The notes beneath the pieces are model-generated. The model saw nothing but the letters and a program-made list of their open reading frames with translations. It did no database searches and was not told the origin of the DNA. Below are positions 8,557 through 21,007 of a DNA stretch of 64,000 bases, piece after piece. This DNA comes from Protonemura montana (taxonomy: Eukaryota; Arthropoda; Insecta; Plecoptera; Nemouridae). Location of the stretch: contig OX387603.1 in NCBI GenBank assembly GCA_947568835.1, positions 25,940,651 through 26,004,650 of the forward strand. The letters are read 5' to 3'. The position numbers and the translations under genes were made by a program. Each line of letters starts with the position of its first letter. Position 1 is the stretch's first letter.

Positions 8557-11500
8557 GCCACCACCCCACCCCCGTCGCGGGCAATCCCTTGAGTGCCCTT
8601 ACTCCCCCATCTTGTCATCTTTGGGATTTCATTTTCGGCTGTCCGCGTAATTATTCGCTGGCAATAAATAAATTGGCGACCATCGTCAAAGAGGGTGAAG
8701 ATATTTCGTCAAACATGGAATGAAGCAACTCCAAATCGCACCCACGTCTCCCTAGGGGGCGACGGGGAGGGGGAAATCAAAGACAAATCAGGCTCGCTGC
8801 CCTTTCGATATTCATTTATTCACTTCCGAACGAGTCCCCGCGAGATCGACGAAGAGAAAAAAAGGGAGGGAGGAACCTTTGAACTAAGATGACATTTCAC
8901 CACGATTCATCCTTGCTATAAGAAGTCGCAGTTCTTCCAGAGAAGAATTCAACATTGACTAGGAGCGTCCGGTTTTAAAACAAACTCAACATCAACAGCG
9001 TTCTGGCCCGGGGACCAACTCACGCGTGTGCAGCTCACGCTTGTGAGTCAAGACCTGTGCGTGTACGCACCAAGGATGCGACAGCGGCGCTTAGCAGCTA
9101 ACGAGCGATATCGCGACTTAACGACGACCCATGGGGGAGGGCGTTTTTCAGGCAGCGAGACACTTAAAGTGGACTTATGTCTTAATAAGAAAGTAAATGT
9201 GGATTTATAGCACCCGGGGAGCTCAATAAGTATTCATTTCTCTAATGAAACTCGGAGACATATACCTCCGTATATAAATTATAGGAAGCACCTGAATCTT
9301 TCGAGCCTTACACGGAACTGGGTTCGAACTAGAGTCGGGGCTTCTGAACTGCATTCAGTTAATTCACTAACACAATAGCTAATCGCGGGAAGCGCTGACA
9401 TACGCATCATTTCATTGGCTGCAGCTTTGCGGTCTCCCAATTGATCCACTTCATAGCGGGTGATACGATCGGGGCTTCCCGCCGCATCGTTCGACGACGA
9501 CCCCGAGGTCGCCGTTGTTGCGAGCTATTGACGGCACTCGGGGCTTTTTAAGTCCCGATTTTGTCAAAAAAATAATCAAAACTTCTTTAACATCGTCTCT
9601 TAATTTGGGACACATAGTCACCGTCAAAAGACGCTACCTCGGGAAGAATTCGCGCACGTGGTCGCCTCCCGCAACAACGCCTCCCCTGCTAGAACGGCGT
9701 GCGAACATCGGCGAGCAGCCCAAGAAAGTTTCACCGCATGTTCTACAACGAAACAACGACGGAAGGAAACGACGGTCTAACAGTTTCCACGACGTCAGAC
9801 GTGTAAAAGTAACTCTCGACGTCGCCGCATCGCGCTGCAGTCGCCTGGCAAACGCAAGACGGCGTGTTCCACGAATCACGTTAATTAAGACGAGAGCTCA
9901 AGGTAGTTTGCATTCTCAGACTAATTGTGCAACCCCGGAGCGACCGTTAAAAATAATTGTGTTCTTCTTGAAGGGAGTAATCCGAACCCTGGGCTGGAGT
10001 ACCTTGTCGGAGGACCTTAAAAAGTGTCTTAGGACTGAAAGGTATTAGGATGAAATCTTATTGAAATTGTAAACGCTTGCAATGCGCGGGGTATTTTATT
10101 ATTACGAACACTATAAGCGTTTCACAAATGGATGCCCAAACGGGAACCCGTTCACCACACAAAGGTCTGTGGGAGCGTCAGTACCAACATTCAATAGCTA
10201 ATGATTACGAAACATGAACGCGAAACAAATTATCTCAGATATAAATAAACTTTGCTCAAATTAAAAATTGAGAGTGCAAGGTTTGAACTGCATCTTGTCG
10301 AATAGTGTGCATTGAAATAAAAGAATGGAATTATTAACGAGGAAAGTTTTGAGATTGTTCGAAGAGGAAGGTAACGTTTAAGTGGCAGTGATCTGGACCG
10401 GAGGCATGTTCTAGAATTGGCTGTCGGTCAAAGAGAAGCGATTGGAGATTGCAAGGTGCATTGCTTGGCACCTTGGCGTGCGCTATCAGAATGGTTCGAA
10501 GCTTTAAGAATGAACAATTCTAGGTGGTGGCAGTCAAACGAGCAAGCCGGTGAGTTGGGGGTCACAGAGTGCCTTATGAGTCGGAGTGCCCCGCAAACCA
10601 CCTCTCGCGGACGACAAAGAAATCGACGTCATCAAGCATCCACTTAAAGACGGGAAAAAATAATTTCCTCGCGACTTTTTCCGTCGCCAGCGCGCGTCGA
10701 GTCTAATTAGAGAGTGGAGGCGTCGTACACCGCTCAACAGGTCGCCAGGAAGTGACACTCAAGCATCTAGAGGACCGGGAAACTCAAGTAGGTGGTTATC
10801 AAAGGCAAAAACAATCAACCGACTTTGTTCCCCGCGCACGAAAACCGAACCAGCTAAACGCCCCGGCGACCGATTGCCGGCTTAACCAACTAGACGTTAA
10901 CGAACGACGCTTAACGAACTGTCAACGTGTTAACCAACCGATGACGCACAATTCAATCACCAATCAGTACACTCTCGACGCGATCATCCAGCCGTGTACT
11001 CTTTATTGATTCGCACGCGTTGATTTCGCGATCACGGTCGCCGTCGCCGCCGACCGGTTTCCGGGGTTCCCCGCTCTTCCGGCGGCGCTCGTCTATGAAT
11101 GCGTTAGAGTCGCTCGACTGCGTCCTTCAGGGGGGGGGGGGGCGTTGTGACGAGGGTAGCGATTTCATAACATTGTGGATAGTGCGACGAGATGTGTCCG
11201 ATCCCTTCGACGTCCGATGTGCAACAAAGGGATTCGTACTTTCAGTTTTGCAGAATGCACAAACTGTAGTCTAGAGGGACCCAAACCAGTGCAGACAAGT
11301 ATATAGTTAGTCAGAGTTCCATCTCTGATGCTAAACGTTCTGCTAAACGCACAACTCGTGGTAATGGTAGCTGCCACCGGATGGCGCTTGCGGCCGCACC
11401 TTTTAACAATCATATGCAGTCAAATAAATGCGACCCAAAATATCAACACATGTTTAATAATCGATGAGGTGAGGATTTATGACGACTAAAACGTAATCCA

Positions 11501-11825
11501 GTGTCAAATGCGATCAATCTGCGAGAAATAACGAAATTAAATTTCTCACTCGCAAAAAGACCCAGCAGCAACTTACATTTTCATCGGTAAATTAGTTGAT
11601 TGGCGGTAGTTTTCGCGAAGATAGTTTTGCCATTAGCTTACTAAACCTATAAAGCAAATGGTTCCAGATATATTTGGAGAAAATTCAAATGTTTTCTCCT
11701 TTGAAATAAACGCAAAAAGCGCCTTGGATACCTTTATGATTGTTTTTAGACTCATGTCTACTTAATTTATTCTTAGCACTAGTTTTAACAAAAACTATTT
11801 GAACTGGGTTTTGAATGCTAAGTAA
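8557..11825. other. Intergenic, no gene seen
   Basis: Mixed-composition DNA without recognisable exons. The longest open frame here (9515-10048, plus) has the low-complexity, basic composition of a chance frame. A lone B-box-like GGGTTCGAACT occurs near 9321. A run of 12 G lies near 11130. Confidence 0.4.
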
Positions 11826-11925
11826 AGGACAAGTAAATTTCCCGACGTTTCGTAACATGTACTAGCTACTTCTTCAAGGGTAAGAGCAGTCCTGACAATT
11901 TTCCGATAACAAAAGAACCACATAA
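11826..11925 (-). mobile_element. Penelope-like retroelement remnant with hammerhead-like signature
   Basis: On the minus strand, CTTGAAGAAG (11869-11878) is followed after a weakly self-pairing spacer by CGAAACGTCGGGAAAT (from 11852 downward). This order resembles the conserved core of hammerhead motifs in terminal repeats of Penelope-like elements. One core position differs from the canonical CTGANGA, so it is probably inactive. The adjacent 11888-11920 recurs at the window start. Confidence 0.45.
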
Positions 11926-12837
11926 AATTATAACAATTACCTAGTTCAAGCTTCCTAAATGCATCTAAACAAAATAATCAGGGTCAATAACTAAAAAACT
12001 AGCGTATTTTGTATTTTCTGAAATAAAATCCGAACAAATTGGCGTTTTTTTTTTACTAACTAACCAATTATGTGTATGAAAAATCTGCCTACTTCTTCTA
12101 CTTGACCTGCCATGTTGCCAACACGTCACGGCCACTTAGAGCTGCAGGCACAGAAATTGTCAAAGACCCGATAAGCAAGGTCTGATCACGGCCACTATTG
12201 ATTGCACAACTGCATCTCAGCCCTCTAGATCCCAGCCACGTGCCATCGCTGATTGAAAACCTCGTCGTCGTCGTCTTCCCCACGACGGCACACGAAACAC
12301 AAACGCCTCTCCCTGTCGCCGTCGTCGTCGGTCTTTGCAATTTTTCTCCCCCCGAGAAAGCAACGTCATTTTTTCCCCAACTTCCGCCACTCGTGGACGT
12401 AATGAAGCATCACTTACTCGCTTTACCTCCTTTGTGCGCCGACGACGGCGAAGGGGGGGGAGGGGGGGTCGCTCTCTGGTATGCCTGGGGGGGGGGGGGG
12501 ACGTTGACGCGCGTCACGGAAGTCACAAAACCACCCTCGACTCGTCTCGCCCGACCAGCACCGGCAGAAACCACCCCATTATCATCATCATCATCATCAT
12601 CATCGTCATCGTCGCCGCTCCACAGTCGGCTACATTCTGATCTCGACGACCCTCCGCGACGCCGACGACGACGATGCTCCCAGCTGGATGAATATAGTGC
12701 GTACGCAGAAATTGACGCATTAGAACCTGGTCGTGGTGTAAGTGTCGCCCTCTTTCGGGTGGAGTCCATTTATTTGCCATTAGTTGACACTGTCGCATTA
12801 ACCGATCCCTCAATTCCTCGAATCTTGACACTGTTTG
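11926..12837. other. Intergenic with low-complexity stretches
   Basis: An AT-rich first part is followed by a purine/pyrimidine-biased part with G runs (12452-12500) and an ATC repeat. A long open frame crossing this area and the SINE fragment that follows is an artefact of these repeats. Confidence 0.45.
12579..12613 (+). repeat. (ATC)n microsatellite
   Basis: About eleven ATC triplets with CGT interruptions at the end. Confidence 0.85.
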
Positions 12838-13060
12838 GCAGAGAGGTTGGAACGATGAAAGTTGGTACAACAGCTTCACTCCCCTTGCTTAGCAACCACA
12901 CAGGGCATTTTTTTTTTTTTTTTAAGTTTTACCGTCCCTCGGAAGGCACGTTAAGTCGATGGTTTCTTTGGTGCTCTTCGACAGGAATAGGCTACGTGCT
13001 GGCACCGAGTTTTCCCTCCTCCCTTCTAGTCTAGGTAAGCTTCATCATCACCAACCCTTT
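12838..13060 (+). mobile_element. Old copy of the 5S-headed SINE, lacking the head
   Basis: The segments AGAGAGGTTGGA.CGATGAAAGTT, CCTTGCTTA, CCGTCCCTCGGAAGG and GGTGCTCTTCGACAGGAATA follow in the same order as in the intact copies. The 5S-derived part is missing and a T run (12909-12923) is inserted. It is more diverged than the copies at 17-31 kb, so it is older. Confidence 0.75.
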
Positions 13061-15553
13061 CATCACACATCAAACAGTTGGTCGATAAAAACTAGAAATC
13101 ATTCATTTTGGGCTTTCCATCTACAGGGCCGTGTTTTTTTTTAATTTATTTGTGTGTTTTCATTCCTTTTGCATGACATCACACGTGACACGCATGCGTG
13201 AGTGTTTGCAGCCCGTTGAATCCGAAGACATATAACGAACGATTTAATGAAAAGCCGCTACTCGCAGGAAACATATCGGCCGTGATCGATGACGCACAAA
13301 GCACTGTTACCCAGATCTCTTCTTTGACAATGCATTCCACGGCAGAGTTGATCTCGCCTGGCAACGCGTCAAATCGTGCATTATTGGGATCGGATGTCGT
13401 ACACGTTGAAGTAGGTACACGCTCGAGCTTCCCCCCCCCTGGAGGGGGATATTGTTACTCGGGTAACTCGGGGAAACGAGGCGGTGATATTGCGTCGCGC
13501 GTTGAGTGACAGACCTACCGACAACTGAGAGGGAGGCGTTGACGTAGCTTCGATTTGCGACGCTGTCGCGGCCGGTGACGACGAGGCGACAGACAAAGGA
13601 GGGTCCCAAATTTGACGATTGGTGTGGCATTCCAATTTTCGATGTGTTTTTTTTTTATAGTGTAGACCATGATATGTTCATTTTCTTGCAGAATGTAACA
13701 CTTTTATTGGCTGTTATCACCGTTTCAGCTGTCAAAGTAGCATTAGTCAGGGAAATTGGTACGAATTATTTACCTTATGCTTGGTGTGGCCTCTGTTTCG
13801 AGTTAAGGAAACTTTCTTCTGGAACAAGTCTTCCAGTTCTTCCCGGTTGTATGACATCGCAACGCCTCCCTATAGAAAACGGGAACTAAACGAATTCGCG
13901 ACTTAATCCCGCGACGGCTCCCAGCTAGTCTCGCGTTTCCAGATTTATGTTTCTGGCCGATTGACTCTTTTCTCGGCGCTTTGTTGATCGTTCGCACCCG
14001 ACAGGTGGGGACTCTTGTATCTAGAAGGCACCGCTGTCTCCGCGCGAGTGCAGCGCGCTCTTTGTTGCCACGACGGTGGAAACCATTCACAGTGCATCGA
14101 CGGAGGGTGATTAACTCGGCAGTCAGCGAGCACAGGCAAATGGAATTTCGTGCACCGGTTAATTAGAGTGTTATTTGATTACACACCATGCGAGTTGCAC
14201 ACGGTTCGCGATGCACAATGTCGAGAGTTTTTTCCGAGTGAAATCATCCCACTTCCATCGACTAGCATACACCCCCACCTTTAAACCACCACCCCGTTCT
14301 TTTGTCCCCGCTCTTGCCGTGCTTCCACTTCAATTCAGATTCCCTAATTTTCTCGAAATTTAATTATACTCCTCAAATTCGAATCGCACAAAGGGTGAAA
14401 TCCGACGAGTGCTCGCCGTGCAGCGCCCTCTAGATTCAAACACTATACAGAACGAGAGAGAGACATACGGGTAGGCCGTGGAATGGAAGAAAATGCATCG
14501 GCATTCATACGATTAATTGGTCTTGAATTTGTCGATATAACGACTCCGAGTGGTCGTGAATAAAGCCAAACAACGCTGCTTTTGATGGTTTTTAGTAATT
14601 ACTCTGATCCCACTCTTGTTTCAATGTGTTTCATCACTTGCTTTGTCGGGCGTTAGACCGTGATGTCTTTTGAAAGTGTCCTGCCTCAGTGTTTCAACGT
14701 GTTGTCAACATCGCACTAAAATGTCTATGTAGTTGGCAAGCCTTGTTGTGATCTCCGAGCTCGGAGCATAGCTCGGGGCAAGCGGCCGCCGGACGTGAAT
14801 CCACTGATTGGGTTTCATGATAAAAGCAAACTAACACACATCTGAATCCTCGTTGGTTTTTTAGGTCGAGGTTTCCGTCAGAGTCGGTCACCGTGCGGGC
14901 GGCCATTTTGGCAAGACTGGCTTGGCACGGCAAGGGCGTGGTGGCGGTGGTGAGGGGGGGGGGGGGGGGGTCATCGAGGATATCTGTAATTTAAATCAAT
15001 TTTACATGCTTTATTCTGGTCCCAAATGTGTTTCCAATACCAAAAGTAAATTCAAATTCCTATCAGGCAATCTTTAATACGAGGTTACGAATCCTTCTTT
15101 CTACTTCCAGCTTACATTCAACTTTAACCCACTTTTCTCGATGAAATTATTAGAAAAAACCAATTCTGTTTCCTGCCACGATAAAACCCCAGTTACCCGT
15201 GAATATAAACTGAATTAAAAGTTCATTCAAATGTCATTTGCCATAAGAGTGTAGCAAAAATAAAACAAATTCACTGTCTACTTACCCATCCATAGATAAT
15301 TTCACGTTTTAAAGTTCACTCACACATTCAATTGATTGCAATTTGAGGCAAGTTTAAAATCAAATAAAACTCTAACCTTAAAAAAAGCATAACTTGATTT
15401 AAATCTGATGACACGGGTCATGCCCACTTGGACCCAGACATAGACCAGCCGATGAGGTCGCCATCGACCCCGGAGGTCGAACCACATGCACTTTTCACGG
15501 CCTTGCAGACTCCAAATTGCCAAATGATGGACTCGGCGCATTACCTCGTCCAA
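13061..15553. other. Intergenic, no gene seen
   Basis: No exon-like frame is recognised. It contains a run of 17 G (14954-14970) and AT-rich DNA from 15000 to the gap. Confidence 0.4.
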
Positions 15554-15753
15554 NNNNNNNNNNNNNNNNNNNNNNNNNNNNNNNNNNNNNNNNNNNNNNN
15601 NNNNNNNNNNNNNNNNNNNNNNNNNNNNNNNNNNNNNNNNNNNNNNNNNNNNNNNNNNNNNNNNNNNNNNNNNNNNNNNNNNNNNNNNNNNNNNNNNNNN
15701 NNNNNNNNNNNNNNNNNNNNNNNNNNNNNNNNNNNNNNNNNNNNNNNNNNNNN
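15554..15753. other. Assembly gap (200 N)
   Basis: Exactly 200 N. A round size suggests a scaffolding join of unknown true length, so order and distance across this point are less certain than elsewhere. Confidence 0.98.
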
Positions 15754-17584
15754 GGGTGTTAAAGCTTCGACATTGTCCAACATCCGTCGAGTGCTCGCGC
15801 AAGTTTAGCGCGCGTCCTTTGTTTCGGCTTGATTTCCACCAAAAAACAAAAAACTAATCAAATTTCTCGCTGATTTCGAAAACAAACCCAATTTGAATGC
15901 GAACGACAAACAGGGTTTTGTTTGTATTCAAATCCGTTCTAATTGCTGTTGGAGAACGACTTGAGCTCCGCAGCGGGGCTGAGATACGTTAAGCAATTAC
16001 GAACTCTCTTAATCTCAATTATTGGCCGACCCAAACTTCTTTTTAATCGTCTCCAGGATTTATTTAAGACTAATTTGATTCCGACTTTTAAAGAGCCGTC
16101 CATATTTTGGCTTCCCCCCCCCCGCGGGGGGGAGCGTTTGAAAATCTTCAAGAGGACAAATCTTTTCGACCGCGTAAGTCGACGCTTATTAATTCAAGTG
16201 AGTCGCTCTCGGGTGGTTGGGTTCCAAGGGTTGAAGGAGGGCGGCGGTGGGTGGGGGAAGGGAGGGTGGGGCGATTTACAGCGACCAAGCTCTAAATTAA
16301 TTAGACTTACACGCGAAGCAAGCGCCAGGCTTTTTCCGTCCCCAGGGTTGGCCTGGGCATGATCGATGCCCGCCAAGGAGATTACCTACCTCTTAAGACC
16401 TAGACCTGAAGTCGTCTGCAGATATTAATGTAATGCTTGCAATTAAGACACGGCGTGATCCAGCTTCTAATGCCGGCCTGAAACATGTCTCACGCACAGA
16501 GGTGACGCACTTTTAAGAGGTCGTTAGCTTTTCAAATGTTTTTGTTTGTGTGGATTTGTGCTAGGTCTAGACCCTGGTACCAATGTGGGTCTAGCGGGCT
16601 CTGGAGTTTCTAAAACATCATTTGAGATTTTAGTCGGAGCGCATGTGGCTCCTCCACCAACGCGAAAATGGCACAGGACTTTGTTTTGGATGGTTTCTGA
16701 TCAAAACGTGTTCATTTTCTGTGCACGGTTACATGATCATTGAATGTTGTTCTGTGAATGTATATTTCTTCCAAGCAGTCAAATTTGCTATGGGGCTAGG
16801 TGTCGAAAAATGCCCATTTCTTATTCTTAGGGGCTATGTGTTTTAAATGCACCCAAGCCTAGAGCGCCCAACTTTTATTTTATTTGCTTGGGGTAGAGTC
16901 AACTTAGGATTTTTAGCGATATTTCATTACTAGGAAACAAAAAAGGCAACATTTAAGTTTTAGCCCTTTAATCTGAGTCAAGGCACAGGGAAATTACCCC
17001 AATCATATTTCAACATCATGATTGTTTGTGAGTCCATTTATCACGCAGAAAGTTGCATAAATGAACGTAAATACATCTTGCCATCAAGAAAAATGTATTT
17101 TTTGGAAAAGATGCACCTTGAATTATGTCTCAAAACAGACAACAAGAAAATGTTTTGATGCATATTTTGAAAGTGAGAGTAGAATCCCGTGTCTGCTAAT
17201 CGTGGACAAAGTTGAAAGTTTTGAACGGAGTGTTACCAACTATGCCACATCACCGAATGCATCTCCTGCAGCCAGGACTTCCCAGCAGGAATCAGGATGT
17301 ACCTACGAGCGGACAGAAATCTGGAATCTCTGTCAGGAATGTTCCTGTCCGGCGCTCCTGCTAATTACTTGGCCGTCATGTTAGGTGCGCGTCAAGGACG
17401 AGCGATTGGAGGCGAGGAATTCACGTTCTCCGACCAAGGATCCAGGGGGGGGGGGGGGGGGGGGGTAAGGGGGTCGATTTACAACGACTCACAGACACAG
17501 CCCCTAATCACGTCGAAGTTCATAACGCAAAACGTCGAAATCGTTCGGTATTGAGTTTGTTCATCCAACCAAACATTTAAAATC
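15754..17584. other. Intergenic, no gene seen
   Basis: A C run followed by a G run near 16115-16132, a G-rich stretch at 16230-16270 and a run of 21 G at 17445-17465. I find no conserved coding text. Confidence 0.4.
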
Positions 17585-18210
17585 CGAACGGTTTGTCGTG
17601 TTGGAAACACCGGTTCTCGTGAGATCACCGAAGTTAAGCTTGACACTGCGCTGGGTCGGGTATTGGATGGGTGACCATCATACACATGACCAGTTCTGTT
17701 CGGGAGAGAGGTTGGAGGGATGAAAGTTAAGCAACACTGCGCTGAGTCAGGTATTGAATGGGTGACCATTATACACATGACCAGTTCTGTTCGGGAGAGA
17801 GGTTGAAGGGATGAAAGTTAAGCAACACTGCGCTGAGTCAGGTATTGAATGGGTGACCATCATCCACATGACCAGTTCTGTTCGGGAGAGAGTTTGGAGG
17901 GATGAAAGTTAGTACAGCAACTTCATTCGCCTTGCTTATCAACCTCTCGACAGTATAAATTTGTGGAGAAATCCTGTTGTTCGCGTTGTACCGTCCTTCG
18001 GAAGGGACTTTAAGCCGGTGATCCCCTTGGTGCTCTTCGACAGGAGTAGGCTACGTGCCAGAACCGGGTTTCCCCTCCTCTCTTCTAGGCTAGGTTGTTT
18101 ATCATCATCCTCATCATCATCCACTCATTCACCGACGCCATTAGACCAGTGCCGCAGGGCCAGACGTCAAAACAGTGTTCACTCAACACCACAAATCAAT
18201 CAATCAATCA
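17585..18210 (+). mobile_element. 5S-headed SINE, copy 1, with triplicated promoter module
   Basis: The start resembles the 5S rRNA interior: ACACCGGTTCTCGT, GATCACCGAAGTTAAGC, then TGGATGGGTGACC, the A- and C-box parts of the 5S internal promoter. The C-box core recurs at 17669, 17760 and 17851, exactly 91 bp apart, because the segment from AAGTTA through the linker is repeated three times. The usual body follows (CCGTCCTTCGGAAGG, then GAGTAGGCTACGTGCC), then a CATCATC run, GCCGCAGGGCCAG, and a tail ending in (AATC)n. A normal copy is about 430 bp; this one is 626 bp. Confidence 0.85.
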
Positions 18211-18937
18211 TATTAAAATGCTATTAAACTGCCCGATATTACAGCAAACTATTTACTAGGGAAAGCCGCAAGCAATCACGTTCAGCGGCGAGCTTTGTGT
18301 GTTCATTACAAATATTCCCGTGATGATTTCTGTCCCGTTGAAAATCGTTTCACCCGGAAACTCAATTCGTATCCACAAAGCGGGGTTTTAAAAATAGCAA
18401 TAATGTGTTAGCCGATATCCAGTGTGCAGTGGTATCCATTGACCTTGGTTATCGATTCCGAAGTTTCGAAATCGTTCGAAGCCCGCCTTTTTGTAAAGCA
18501 GGGTCGCGGAATATCCAAAAATGAAAATTTATTTGCAGATTTTGCCGGAAGCATTGTTTGTGACTCAACAGCGGAAGGCCAAAGTTGAGTTGCACGCTGT
18601 CGCTACGCTCGCTCAACACCGCCGCGCATGGCGAATGACGATCGCCGAATTTGCGTGCGCGTCGCAGGGAGTATCAAGTCGGCGGTGGACGTCTTGGTAA
18701 CTGGAGACCCGGCGTCGAGGCTTGGCGTTGATTGATGAGCCGACGCTGACGTCAACGCTGACGCAGCGACGTACGAAGTGCGTCCTATTCGTTTGGCGAG
18801 TTCGTCCGAACATAAGCTACAACTAGCGCTTGCCTCACCAATTCACGGAGGTTTTTAAAAGCAATGGCCGACATTGCATGTACTTAGGGCTGAATATTGT
18901 TGAAAATAAATATCTATGACGTATGATCCATCCTTTT
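18211..18937. other. Intergenic between SINE and minisatellite
   Basis: I see no gene and no repeat I can name. Confidence 0.35.
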
Positions 18938-19786
18938 TTATCTGTAGCAGTCTTTGCCTCGTAAGGATGGAAGATCTGTGCAAGCTTTGTCTGTGGTAGT
19001 CTTAGCCCCATAAGGATGGAATATCTGTGCAAGCTTTATCTGTGTAAGTCTTTGCCTCATAAGGATGGAATATCTGTGCAAGCCTTACCTGTGGTAGTCT
19101 TTGCCTCATAAGGATGGAATATCTGTGCAAGCTTTACCTGTGGTAGTCTTTGCCTCATAAGGATGGAATATCTGTGCAAGCTTTGTCTGTGGTAGTCTTT
19201 GCCTCATAAGGATGGAATATCTGTGCAAGCTTTATCTGTGGTAGTCTTTGCCTCATAAGGATGGAATATCTGTGCAAGCTTTGTCTGTGGTAGTCTTTGC
19301 CTCATAAGGATGGAATATCTGTGCAAGCTTTATCTGTGGTAGTCTTTGCCTCATAAGGATGGAATATCTGTGCAAGCTTTATCTGTGGTAGTCTTTGCCT
19401 CATAAGGATGGAATATCTGTGCAAGCTTTATCTGTGGTAGTCTTTCCCCCATAAGGATGGAATATCTGTGCAAGCTTTATCTGTGGTAGTCTTTGCCTCA
19501 TAAGGATGAAATATCTGTGCAAGCTTTATCTGTGGTAGTCTTTCCCCCATAAGGATGGAATATCTGTGCAAGCTTTATCTGTGGTAGTCTTTGCCTCATA
19601 AGGATGGAATATCTGTGCAAGCTTTATCTGTGGTAGTCTTTGCCTCATAAGGATGGAATATCTGTGCAAGCTTTATCTGTGGTAGTCTTTGCCTCATAAG
19701 GATGGAATATCTGTGCAAGCTTTATCTGTGGTAGTCTTTGCCTCATAAGGATGGAATATCTGTGCAAGCTTTATCTGTGGTAGCCT
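18938..19786 (+). repeat. 49-bp minisatellite, 17 units
   Basis: The core ATCTGTGCAAGC occurs 17 times, from 18974 to 19758, at exactly 49-base steps with no insertions or deletions. Units differ only by point changes: the first few are most diverged, two have CCCCCATAAGG instead of GCCTCATAAGG, and one has GGATGAAAT. Each unit contains TATCTGTG twice around a HindIII site. The unit length is not a multiple of three and no frame stays open, so it is non-coding. Confidence 0.95.
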
Positions 19787-20572
19787 TTTGCAATGTATCT
19801 GTAACCTAGCAACAACACCGATGCTTCCCATTCTTCAGAAGTGAATCCAACTAAAACCAGGTTTGGCGTTAGTGAGGGGTGACCCCGACTGGTGGAGGCG
19901 TCGGGTTCCGAATCAACATTCTTCCAAGACCCGATATTTCCCGAGCGTGAAAAAGTGTCTTCCTCACACGAAGAGATTTGTTCAAAATTATCTCCGTCAA
20001 TTTCTTGCGTTTATTTCCCTGTTTCTTTCGGCAACGCTTCACGTGTCACCGGCTGCCCATGGCAGGGTTCGTCGTAACCTCTTTGATTGATGGAATGTAT
20101 TGTTGACATCGAAGCACGAAGACGACGACAACGACGACGACTTATCCCGGAGACCTTCATTACAAGAAGCCGTCCAGGGAGGGGTAAGAGGAGGAGGGGA
20201 GTGGGAAGGGGAGCGGCGATCAATCATCTGGACGACGACATCGTCATCGACTCGGCGTCGCGGCAAGAAGCCAGCGTCGCGACGCTATCGCGGCCGGAAG
20301 GGCTGGTCGCACACGTGGCGAACGGATGTGTCGGAATGTCGGAAATGGGTCGGACGAGCTGCGGGGAGAATTGCTAATCTTGAGACGAATAAATTCTTGC
20401 AAGACGGAAAAACGCTTGGACACGGTCTTCTGAATGATATCCATGACTCACGAGTACTTTGCCTCCCGGAAAACAATTGCTTCAGATTTTAATAAAACAC
20501 TGCCTTGGTGATAACCGCTAGACTCGTTTCCAACGAGCCGTGCCTTGCTATCGGCACGCCATCTTTTAAATT
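19787..20572. other. Intergenic, no gene seen
   Basis: Several overlapping short frames on both strands and a GA-rich patch at 20175-20215. Nothing recognisable. Confidence 0.35.
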
Positions 20573-21007
20573 GATTTGTGGTGTTTAACGACGCACTGTT
20601 TTGACATCTGGCCATGCGGCACTGGTCTAATGGCGTCGGTGTATACGTGGATGATGATGAGAGTGATTATGAACCTAACCTAGCCTAGAAGGGAGGAGGA
20701 GAAACCCGTTACTGGCACGTAGCCTACTCCTATCGAAGAGCACCAAGGGGACCACCGGCTTAACGTCCCTTCCGAAGGACGGCGCAACGCGAACAACAGG
20801 ATTCCTCCACAAATCCATGCTGTCGAGAGGTTGATAAGCAAGGCGAATGAAGTTGCTGTACTAACTTTCATCCCTCCAACCTCTCTCCTGAACAGAACTG
20901 GTCATGTGTATGATGGTCACCCATCCAATACCTGAGCCAGCACAATGTTGCTTAACCTCGGTGATCTCACGAGAACCAGTGTTTCCCGACACGTCAAACC
21001 GTTCGGT
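20573..21007 (-). mobile_element. 5S-headed SINE, copy 2
   Basis: Reading the minus strand from 21007: a diverged head, a 5S-like segment with CGAGGTTAAGCAAC and TGGATGGGTGACC, the linker with GGAGAGAGGTTGGAGGG, the body with TCCTTCGGAAGGGACG, the GATGATG run, then GCCGCATGGCCAG and the tail GTTAAACACCACAAAT. About 435 bp, full length, with a single promoter module. Confidence 0.85.

Noticed and set aside
12198-13034. A 278-codon open frame on the plus strand
   Set aside because: It runs through an ATC microsatellite, G runs and a SINE fragment; no domain and no consistent codon pattern.
17585-17905. A genuine 5S rRNA gene
   Set aside because: Only the interior of 5S is present, with many changes in the region between the A and C boxes and no proper 5' and 3' ends, and the same text is joined to a SINE body in several copies.
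18938-19786. CRISPR array
   Set aside because: Units are contiguous 49-bp repeats without unique spacers, in a eukaryotic context; it is a minisatellite.
18938-19786. Hammerhead ribozyme within the 49-bp repeat
   Set aside because: I checked both strands of the unit for the CTGANGA and GAAA core; neither is present in the right order.
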